From positions 603,308 through 667,307 of the forward strand of contig NZ_KQ948451.1 in NCBI RefSeq assembly GCF_001514115.1: 64,000 nt of DNA, given 5' to 3'. The DNA comes from Streptomyces olivochromogenes. GTDB lineage: Bacteria; Actinomycetota; Actinomycetes; Streptomycetales; Streptomycetaceae. Each line of letters opens with the position of its first letter. The first letter of the stretch is position 1. Positions 54,121 to 61,713 of this stretch are shown here, piece after piece. Below the pieces are notes generated by a model that saw only the letters and a program-made list of their open reading frames with translations, did no database searches and was not told where the DNA came from. The translations under genes and the position numbers were made by a program.

Positions 54121-55080
54121 TCACGGGGTCAGACCCATGTCGGTGAGGCGCGCTTCCTGGGTGACGCGCGACCATTCCGCGGCGGCGAGCATCCGTTCCT
54201 CGGCGGTGGTGTCGACCAGGCGGCGGCCCGGCCACAGCTCGTAGTCGCCGACGAGGTCGCGGTGCTGGTCCAGCCCCTGCTGATAGAGCCGTTCGCGGCG
54301 GAAGGTCATCTGCTGCACCGGAAGCTCGGACCACAACCGCATCCCGCGCGCGACGAGTTCGCCGATCCGCTCCAGGTCCTCGGGGTGTCGCCGGACGTGA
54401 CGGCGGACGATCGTGGTGCCCACGGACAGATGCCGGATCTCGTCGATGCCCGCGGCGCGTTCGATCTCGGCGGCGGGCGCGTCGAAGGGCCGCCATTTGC
54501 GCTCACTCAGCTCCGCGGTGGGCGCGAGGACCCCCTCCACCAGGACGGTGAGGGTGATCACGCCGCCGATGTAGTCGCGTTCCTTCTCCATGACGGCGAG
54601 CCCGAACTCCTCCAGGGGGTTCAGGACGGCGTCCCGGTCGACCCCGGCGAGCGACTCCATGGTGGCCGCCAACTCGTCCTGTGGTACGCCCAGTTCGAGC
54701 AGGTGGCCGCGGAAGGCGTAGGCGTGGCGGGCCTCGTCCATCAGCTGGGAGGTGTAGAAGTCCATCCCGGCGAGGTCGGGGGCGTACGCGACGAGGAAGG
54801 AGATGGCGCGGGCCGCCTTCTCCTCCGCCATCGAGCGGAAGGCGAGCTCCTGCATGACGGCCTGGCGCAACGGCCCGTCCACCATCATGTGGTCCGGCAC
54901 CGGCACGTCCGCGGAGCGGCCCAGGGGATCGCCGCCGAGGGTGCCTTCCGGTACGGCGCGGAACCAGTAGCCGAGGTCGCAGCCCTCCGGTGTCAGTTCG
55001 GTGCGCAGCGCGCCTTCCAGGAGACCCGGGGCGCGGTGCCGGTCGGCCTCCACCGGGAACTTCTCAACGGATGTGGTCAT
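54121..55080 (-). CDS. Ferritin-like diiron protein, VlmB-like (candidate hydrazine-to-azoxy oxygenase)
   Basis: A 319-residue helical protein with a double ExxH arrangement: Glu86/Glu87 (SMAEEKAA), Glu116-x2-His119 (MDEARHAYAF), Glu182 (LVEGVLAP) and Glu214-x2-His217 (IDEIRHLSV). That is a carboxylate-bridged diiron site. Similarity to VlmB of valanimycin synthesis is recalled, not searched; VlmB is reported to oxidise a hydrazine intermediate to the azoxy group. The genes around it match other valanimycin functions. Other ferritin-like N-oxygenases are the alternative. Confidence 0.7.
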   Translation of the reverse strand: MTTSVEKFPVEADRHRAPGLLEGALRTELTPEGCDLGYWFRAVPEGTLGGDPLGRSADVPVPDHMMVDGPLRQAVMQELAFRSMAEEKAARAISFLVAYAPDLAGMDFYTSQLMDEARHAYAFRGHLLELGVPQDELAATMESLAGVDRDAVLNPLEEFGLAVMEKERDYIGGVITLTVLVEGVLAPTAELSERKWRPFDAPAAEIERAAGIDEIRHLSVGTTIVRRHVRRHPEDLERIGELVARGMRLWSELPVQQMTFRRERLYQQGLDQHRDLVGDYELWPGRRLVDTTAEERMLAAAEWSRVTQEARLTDMGLTP

Positions 55081-55126
55081 TTCAGCCTTTCTGAGTCATG
55101 GGGAACGGCCGGGACCCTGGAGCGGG

Positions 55127-56143
55127 TCAGACCGACTTGGTGAGGCGCATCAGCTGCCAGACGGCGCCGGGGCTCACCCGGCCCTGGAAGGCCAGGTACT
55201 CCGGTTCGATGAGCTGTGGGCGCCATTTGAGCTTGAAGGACTCCTGGGCGGCCGCCGGATAGACGGCGCGCCCCTTGGCCGCCAGCACCTCGACGCAGCG
55301 GTGCAGGAAGGCGCTGGTCGGGCCGGGTGCGGCCGTGTCCGGGCCGAGCTGGACGAACGGGGTGAAGCCGAGGTGCAGCCAGCCGCAGCCCTCGTCCTGG
55401 AACTGGCGCAGGGCGGTGGCGAACAGCAGCTCCACCGTGCCGGGCGGTGCGTCCGGGAGCCTTCGTGTGAGGTCGTACAGCCAGCCGGCGTGTTCGCCGA
55501 AGACCGGTGAGTACGACACGTAGCCGACCGTCCGTCCCTCGTGGACGGCGGTGAACAGGCGCCGGTGCGGTGCGCCGGGGCCGCCGCGTTCGCCGATCAG
55601 GAACTCGAGTTCCTTGACGTGCCGGCCCTTGGCGCGCAGCCAGGCGGTGTCCACGGCGTCGAGGGCCGCGGTGACCTTCGCGCCGTCCCGCTCCTCGGCG
55701 GGCACCTCGGTGACCGAAACCCCTTCTCTGCGGGCCCGGTTGACCATGTTGCGCACCTTGACCATGCGCTGTCCGCCGAGGCTGTATCCGTCGAGCGCGA
55801 TGCTGAAGGAGGCGCCGAACTGGTTGACGACGAAGCCGTGTCCGGCGTGCAGTTCGGCCTGCGGGCGGGAGAGCTGGACGGCGGCGACCCGGCGTCGCTC
55901 GCGGCCGGCCCGTGCGAGCAGCGCGGTCAGCAGGCTCGGCCGGTCCTCCACCGCGCATACGGGCCCGCCCAGTTGGAACAGGTGCCGTCGGCCGGCCTGC
56001 CGGTACGGGACGAAGCCGTCGACACCGTCCGTGCGGAAGCGGCGGTTCCCGCTGTTCATCGCGAGGAAGGCGCTGCTGTGGCTGCCGTACCGGCGCAGCA
56101 TCTCGTACGCCTCCGTGTCGGCCGGCGCCTGTGCGGCGCTCAC
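55127..56143 (-). CDS. DUF2156/GNAT-type aminoacyltransferase-like protein (VlmA-like)
   Basis: A 338-residue protein of the lysyl-phosphatidylglycerol-synthase C-terminal (DUF2156) type: YGSHSSAFLAMNSGNRRF, FSIALDGYSLGGQRMVKVRN, VGYVSYSPVFGEHAGWLYD and FLHRCVEVLAAKG. The family transfers aminoacyl groups from tRNA; VlmA in the valanimycin pathway moves Ser from Ser-tRNA to a hydroxylamine and resembles these proteins. It is soluble, with no membrane part. GTG start overlapping the previous stop (GTGA). A tRNA-dependent step on the fatty hydroxylamine is inferred. Confidence 0.78.
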   Translation of the reverse strand: MSAAQAPADTEAYEMLRRYGSHSSAFLAMNSGNRRFRTDGVDGFVPYRQAGRRHLFQLGGPVCAVEDRPSLLTALLARAGRERRRVAAVQLSRPQAELHAGHGFVVNQFGASFSIALDGYSLGGQRMVKVRNMVNRARREGVSVTEVPAEERDGAKVTAALDAVDTAWLRAKGRHVKELEFLIGERGGPGAPHRRLFTAVHEGRTVGYVSYSPVFGEHAGWLYDLTRRLPDAPPGTVELLFATALRQFQDEGCGWLHLGFTPFVQLGPDTAAPGPTSAFLHRCVEVLAAKGRAVYPAAAQESFKLKWRPQLIEPEYLAFQGRVSPGAVWQLMRLTKSV

Positions 56144-56613
56144 CGCACCGCCGCCTGGTGCCAGGGGACGGTGGCGAAGTCCCGCAGCGGTCCCTGCACG
56201 GCGGGGTGCGGAACCGGCTCGAAGGACACCGTGAAGGACTTGGCGAAGTTGCCGAACAGCGCCCGGTCCCCGAAGAGATGGATGGGCAGGACCAGCAGCG
56301 CCCACTCCCAGCCGTACGCCAGGACCCAGGCACCGAGGACCGCGCCCTGCACGCTCAGGCTGTGCATGGTGTTGTAGAGCACGTAGTAGACGCGGGAGAC
56401 CTGCTGGTCGGGACTGCGGTGGTAGGCGAGCGCGCCCGGCAGATAGCCGATGACGTCGACGTAGACGAACAGGACGACGGCGACCCACCAGCGCACCTCG
56501 GCCAGGTGCGCGAGGAAGAATCCCGCGGCCACCAGGAGCCCGAGCAGGTATTCCAGGCGCAGCAGCCGGTAGGTGGTGGGGGTCTGGCAGAGATTGTGGC
56601 CGTCCACGGTCAC
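56140..56613 (-). CDS. Small four-helix membrane protein, VlmO-like candidate
   Basis: A 157-residue membrane protein with three to four helices (LEYLLGLLVAAGFFLAHLAE, WWVAVVLFVYVDVIGYLPG, VLGAWVLAYGWEWALLVLP). Conserved-looking polar residues sit at helix ends: AYHRSPDQ, NTMHSLS and PIHLFGDRALFGNF, which could bind a metal. It overlaps both neighbours by 4 nt, so it is made together with them. By position it may correspond to VlmO, a membrane protein implicated in forming the N-N bond; this is inference. Confidence 0.6.
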   Translation of the reverse strand: MTVDGHNLCQTPTTYRLLRLEYLLGLLVAAGFFLAHLAEVRWWVAVVLFVYVDVIGYLPGALAYHRSPDQQVSRVYYVLYNTMHSLSVQGAVLGAWVLAYGWEWALLVLPIHLFGDRALFGNFAKSFTVSFEPVPHPAVQGPLRDFATVPWHQAAVR

Positions 56614-57560
56614 CGCCCGCCGACCGGGTTCGTCCCGCCGTCCGAGGCCGTCCCGTCGTCCGGGGTCACCCCGCCGTCCGAGGTCGCGCCGCCGTCCGGA
56701 ATCGTCGCGGTGACCAGGATCATGCTGTCCTTCTCGCCCCCCGAGAACGCGGCCAGATGCGGGGCGAAGCGCTCGACGGCGTACGGCAGGGCCAGCAGGT
56801 CCGCGACGCGCGCCTGCCAGCCGTAGCCGCTCCACCACCGCTCCGCGTCCGCGAGGTGCCACACCCAGGGTGTCCCCGTGCCGGACAGGGCCTCCAGCCA
56901 GGGCTTCACGAAGGGCGAGTCGGCGGTGTCGGCGTTGAGACACTCGGCGCCGAGGCTGCTGCCCGGTGCGGAGAGCGCGCTCACCGTGCCGATCAGTCGC
57001 TCCACCGCCTCCGGTGCCAGGTAGAAGAGCAGCCCCTCGCACAGCCAGGCGGTGGGCCTGCCGGGGTCGAACCCGGCGGCGAGCAGCGCGCCGCGCCAGT
57101 CGCCCAGCAGGTCGGCGGCGACCGTGGTGCGCCGGGCGGTGTCCGGCGTACGTCCGTCGACGACCCGTGCCTTGAAGGTCTGTACGGCCGGCAGGTCGAC
57201 CTCGAAGACATGGGTTCCGGCGGGCCAGTCGAGCCGGAAGGCACGGGTGTCGAGCCCCGCTCCCAGCAGGACGACCTGCGCGCGTCCCTCCCGGGTCGTG
57301 GCGAGCAGGTGGTCGTCGAAGAAGCGGGTGCGGACGGCCAGCCAGTCGGGCAGCACCTTCTGCAGGACGCCGGCTCCCGGCGGGGCGCCGGCCGCCCCGG
57401 CGGCGTTCAGGAACTCGCCCGCGAGCCGGTCGTCGAAGAGGGCGTCCGCCCGCGTGGATTCATGGGCCCGCATGCGGACGGTCCACAGGGCCGTCTCCGA
57501 GACCCCGTCCAGGGCGCCGGGAGCCGCTTCGCGCTGAGCGTCGTGTTGCTGCATGGGCAT
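56610..57560 (-). CDS. SAM-dependent O-methyltransferase, leucine-carboxyl-methyltransferase type
   Basis: A 316-residue protein: TALWTVRMRAHESTRADAL, VVLLGAGLDTRAFRLDW (SAM motif I), HVFEVDLPAVQTFK and LCEGLLFYLAPEAV. The family methylates carboxylates or hydroxyls. Azodyrecins are methyl esters, so carboxyl methylation fits, as inference. The last ~28 residues are a Gly/Asp/Thr repeat (SDGG, PDDG, SDGG). AAAGGA precedes the ATG. It heads the four-gene coupled block. Confidence 0.85.
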   Translation of the reverse strand: MPMQQHDAQREAAPGALDGVSETALWTVRMRAHESTRADALFDDRLAGEFLNAAGAAGAPPGAGVLQKVLPDWLAVRTRFFDDHLLATTREGRAQVVLLGAGLDTRAFRLDWPAGTHVFEVDLPAVQTFKARVVDGRTPDTARRTTVAADLLGDWRGALLAAGFDPGRPTAWLCEGLLFYLAPEAVERLIGTVSALSAPGSSLGAECLNADTADSPFVKPWLEALSGTGTPWVWHLADAERWWSGYGWQARVADLLALPYAVERFAPHLAAFSGGEKDSMILVTATIPDGGATSDGGVTPDDGTASDGGTNPVGGR

Positions 57561-57639
57561 GGGTGATTCCTTTGTGCGTGCGGTTGACATGGGCTGTGGA
57601 TGGGGCGGATCGCTGAGGGTGGATCGGATGGCGGGCGGG

Positions 57640-59211
57640 TCAGCGGGGCGTGCGGCGGCGGTCGAGGAACAGGGCCGCGGCGCCCAGCGCCATGAGCCCG
57701 CGCGAGGGTGACCAGGGCCGCTGTCCGCCCATGGACGAGGGCGTGTGCGGCTCGTGGAGCTGGAGCGCGAACTGGCGGTTGGCCGCGTCGGAGAGCAGCC
57801 CGCGCCACTGTTCGGGGGCGGACGCGGCGGCCGAGAGGAGGTCCATCGTGTTGCGGGCGGCCTGGTCCACGGAGAAGTACTCGCGGATCAGGGCCAGGAT
57901 GATCCCGCGCGCCTCCGCCTTGAAGACCTCCGCGAGGGCGATGTCCGGCGCGAGACAGCGCACCGAACCCTCCAGGTTCGCGAAGGACTTGCCGAGCAGG
58001 GAGATGGCGGGCGCCGAGCCGATGCCCCGCCGGGTCGCCTTCTCCAGGACGGTGGTCAGGGACACCCCGAAGTTGATGTCCTCCAGGGAGGCGGTGGCGA
58101 CCTTGGGGACCAGCGCGGCCATGTCGGCGGCGAACGCGGGCAGGTTCGACCAGGCGGTGACCCGGCCCATGTCGGCCCACGCGTGGGCGAGACCGTGGCC
58201 GTCGTTCTGCGCGATGGCCATGAGCAGAGGCAGCAGCTGGAGGCTGGTGCGCCGGTCGAGGCGGCCGACCATGCCCCAGTCGATGAGGGTGGCCGGGCCG
58301 CCGGGCAGTGCGAAGACGTTGCCCGCGTGCGGGTCGGCGTGGAACATCCGGTCGACGAAGTACCCGCGGTACATGAAGCGCAGCAGGTCCTTGCCGATGT
58401 CCGTGCGCTCCCGGTCGCTGAACGAGCGGCGGTCGAGATGGCGCACGGAGGTGCCCGGTGCCAGTGACTGGATCAGCACCTTGGGGGTGGCGTGGACGAC
58501 CCGGGGCACGGAGAGCGACGGGTAGCGGCGGATGTTCTCGCGGGCCTCGTCCATGTTGCGGGCCTCGCCGGTGAAGTCCAGTTCGGGTTCCATCGCGTCG
58601 AAGATGGAGCCGAGCATCGCCTCGACGTCGATGACCTCGTTGAATCGGGGTGCGGTACGGGCGACGATCCGGGACGCCTTGCGCATCAGGGCCATGTCCG
58701 CGCGGACGGTGTCCCGGATCCCGGGCCGCTGGATCTTCACCACGGCGGACCGGCCGCCGGGCAGGGTCACCCGGTAGACCTGGGCCAGCGAGGCCGCCCC
58801 GAGCGGGCGGACCGTCTCGATGTCGTCGAAGCGGCGCTTCCAGTCCAGTCCCAGCTCCTCCTGGAGCACGGGCTCGAAGAGGGCGAAGGGCTGGACGTCG
58901 ACCTGGTCGTGGAGGTTCTGCAGTTCGCCGATCATGGAGGCGGGCACCATGTCGGGCCGGGTGGAGAGGATCTGGCCGAGCTTCACATAGAACGGGCCGA
59001 GGCTTTCCAGGGCGTGCCGCACCGCCTTCGCACGGCGTGCCCCGTCCACGGAGGTGGTCCCGTCCCCGGCGGAGGTCTCGCCTTCCGCCGGGGAGTTCGC
59101 GTCGTGCCGGGACCGCCGGCGCTCCCGCGTCACCTGGCCGACCTCGTCGGCGACGAGGCTTCCCAGCACCTTCACAACCAGCCGGAGCCGACTGCCGAGC
59201 ATGGCACCCAT
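57640..59211 (-). CDS. ABC1/UbiB-family atypical kinase
   Basis: A 523-residue protein of the UbiB/ADCK family: KxGQ motif in FYVKLGQILSTRPDMVP, Ala-rich loop GAASLAQVYRVTLPGG, Lys in AVVKIQRPGI, FHADPHAGN and LIDWGMVGRL, with a C-terminal hydrophobic anchor. UbiB proteins support quinone or lipid metabolism, probably extracting lipid substrates with ATP turnover. It lies 79 nt before the methyltransferase and may be the first gene of the operon; a role in handling the lipid product is speculative. Confidence 0.88.
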   Translation of the reverse strand: MGAMLGSRLRLVVKVLGSLVADEVGQVTRERRRSRHDANSPAEGETSAGDGTTSVDGARRAKAVRHALESLGPFYVKLGQILSTRPDMVPASMIGELQNLHDQVDVQPFALFEPVLQEELGLDWKRRFDDIETVRPLGAASLAQVYRVTLPGGRSAVVKIQRPGIRDTVRADMALMRKASRIVARTAPRFNEVIDVEAMLGSIFDAMEPELDFTGEARNMDEARENIRRYPSLSVPRVVHATPKVLIQSLAPGTSVRHLDRRSFSDRERTDIGKDLLRFMYRGYFVDRMFHADPHAGNVFALPGGPATLIDWGMVGRLDRRTSLQLLPLLMAIAQNDGHGLAHAWADMGRVTAWSNLPAFAADMAALVPKVATASLEDINFGVSLTTVLEKATRRGIGSAPAISLLGKSFANLEGSVRCLAPDIALAEVFKAEARGIILALIREYFSVDQAARNTMDLLSAAASAPEQWRGLLSDAANRQFALQLHEPHTPSSMGGQRPWSPSRGLMALGAAALFLDRRRTPR

Positions 59212-59344
59212 GTGTCACAACCTCCTGTGCCTGACGAGTTCCGTCGGTCATCCGTGCGATCGCCCACGCACGTGGGTCATGCGGCGCGATCACTCACCCG
59301 AGGTGAGGCGGTACGCGCCCGGTGAGCCCCGGTTCAGCGGCGGA

Positions 59345-59959
59345 TCAGCCGCTCTTCCTCGCCGCCGGTGCCCGCCCGGCGCCCGCCATGGCGCCGGCCA
59401 CCCCCTGGACGCCCTCCAGCACGTTCACCAGGGAGGCGACGAGCTCGGAGAGCTGGGCGATCTGCCGGGGCAGCGCGGCCAGGCCCTCCGCCATGTCGGC
59501 CGCGCCCGTGACGGCCGAGGCCGCCCCGCCGGCGACCTGTCCGAGCGCGCCCAGCGGATTGGCACCGCCGAGGGCGCCGAGCGGGTTCGCGCCGCCGCCG
59601 GTCAGGGCCGCGAGTGGATTGGGCGCCCCACCGCCCAGTGCGGCCAGCGGGTTGGGGGCCGCGCCGGCGAGAGCGGCGAGCGGGTTGGCGGCGCCGAGGC
59701 CGGCCGCGGCGTTGGCCGCGTTGGCGAGTGCGGCCACGGGGTTGGCCACACCGCCGAGGGCGGACAGCGCGCTGACCGTCCGCAGCACATCGCCGGGGAG
59801 CCCGTTCAGCGCCTGATACGGATTCCCCGGGGTGAGCCAGTCCGAGGAATGCGAATCATCGCCTTTCCGGTCGAGAATTTCGTCGAATGCCTTCTTGGTG
59901 CTGTCGGCGATATCACCGATGAAATCCTTGATGGTGTCCTGGGTGTTATTCTTGCTCAC
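59345..59959 (-). CDS. Protein with NPLAAL tandem repeats, unknown function
   Basis: 204 residues. The N-terminus is a charged helix (TIKDFIGDIADSTKKAFDEI), then five imperfect repeats of about ten residues built on A-NPL-(A/G)-AL-GG, then a hydrophobic helical C-terminus (LPRQIAQLSELVASLVNVLE) with Ala/Gly. The pattern suggests an amphipathic, membrane- or granule-surface protein, somewhat phasin-like. The GTG at 59959 has AAGGG 8 nt upstream. It is the gene before UbiB in the same direction (133-nt gap). Confidence 0.72.
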   Translation of the reverse strand: MSKNNTQDTIKDFIGDIADSTKKAFDEILDRKGDDSHSSDWLTPGNPYQALNGLPGDVLRTVSALSALGGVANPVAALANAANAAAGLGAANPLAALAGAAPNPLAALGGGAPNPLAALTGGGANPLGALGGANPLGALGQVAGGAASAVTGAADMAEGLAALPRQIAQLSELVASLVNVLEGVQGVAGAMAGAGRAPAARKSG

Positions 59960-60060
59960 GGTCACTACCCTTTCCATCTCATCCGCACTCCCGGAATTCG
60001 GGAGCCGTTTTCGTCCCCGCTCCCGGCCTGCGCCGGACGCGGGAGGAAGGCGGAAATCCG

Positions 60061-60651
60061 TTATGCCGCGGCGCCGTCGAGGGCCCTGGCGCAGACCAGC
60101 CGCAGCCGAGCCCGCCCCCGGGTGAACGCGCCTTCGGCCGCCTTGACCGAGATCTGGTGCATGCGGGCGAATTCCAGCGTGGAGATCCCATGGGCGCGGG
60201 CGAGGACCACCTGTCGCTCCCGGCCCCGCAGCAGGTGCACCTGGCCGAGCAGCCAGCGCCCGAAGTCCTGGTCACACACGCCTTCGTCCGGCAGCTCGGG
60301 TCCGCCGACGTCCGCCGCGCGGCGCAACAGTCGCCGTCTCCGCTCCAGTTCGCGGTAGTGGTCCACACAAAGACGCAGGGCGACCGAGGTCAGAAAGGGA
60401 CCGATCCGGTCCTGGTCGAGATTGCCGTGGGCCGCCGCTCTGAGCATCGCTTCCTGAACGCAGTCCTCCGCGTCCTGGGCATTCGGCAGCCGGCGGCGGA
60501 CCAGCCTCATCAGTCGCTCCCGGTGACTGGCGATCACACCCCAGGAGAACTCGCGCCGCACCTCTTCCTGGGACTCGCGGCCCGCTCGATCAATCCCTGG
60601 ATCGCCGATTCCGCGCTCATCTAAGTGGTCTAGCAATTCCCTGTGATTCAT
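60061..60651 (-). CDS. ECF-type RNA polymerase sigma factor
   Basis: A 196-residue sigma-70-family protein: region 2 RLMRLVRRRLPNAQDAEDCV, CVDHYRELERRRRLL, and region 4 LRGRERQVVLARAHGISTLE with HQISVKAAEGAFTRGRARL as the helix-turn-helix. No anti-sigma gene is adjacent. It is upstream of the NPL-repeat, UbiB and methyltransferase genes in the same direction, so it may control the minus-strand operon. ATG at 60651 with a weak GGGG site. Confidence 0.85.
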   Translation of the reverse strand: MNHRELLDHLDERGIGDPGIDRAGRESQEEVRREFSWGVIASHRERLMRLVRRRLPNAQDAEDCVQEAMLRAAAHGNLDQDRIGPFLTSVALRLCVDHYRELERRRRLLRRAADVGGPELPDEGVCDQDFGRWLLGQVHLLRGRERQVVLARAHGISTLEFARMHQISVKAAEGAFTRGRARLRLVCARALDGAAA

Positions 60652-61538
<887 letters not shown>

Positions 61539-61546
61539 GCCGGCAC

Positions 61547-61632
61547 GGGAACGACGACACCACAGGAACGACGACTTCACGGAAACGACGACTTCACAGG
61601 AACGACGGACATCTCGGGAACGACGACACACC
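61547..61632. repeat. Five imperfect ~17-bp tandem units
   Basis: Units built on GGGAACGACGAC followed by ttcaca/accaca-like tails occur five times between the repressor stop and the terminator. They form no open reading frame of note. Confidence 0.8.
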
Positions 61633-61634
61633 GA

Positions 61635-61672
61635 CGCGACGTGGGCCACCCTGGCGGGTGACCCACGTCGCG
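61635..61672. terminator. Hairpin between repressor and metalloprotease genes
   Basis: Arms 61635-61651 and 61656-61672 pair over 17 positions with one mismatch around a 4-nt loop. It is placed to terminate both convergent genes. Confidence 0.85.
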
Positions 61673-61713
61673 GCTGTTGCCGGGGAGGCGTCAGACGGTG
61701 TCGATCGGATCGG

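Noticed and set aside
61547..61632. Possible CRISPR array
   Set aside because: The repeats are contiguous with no unique spacers and only ~17 bp long; no cas genes are present.
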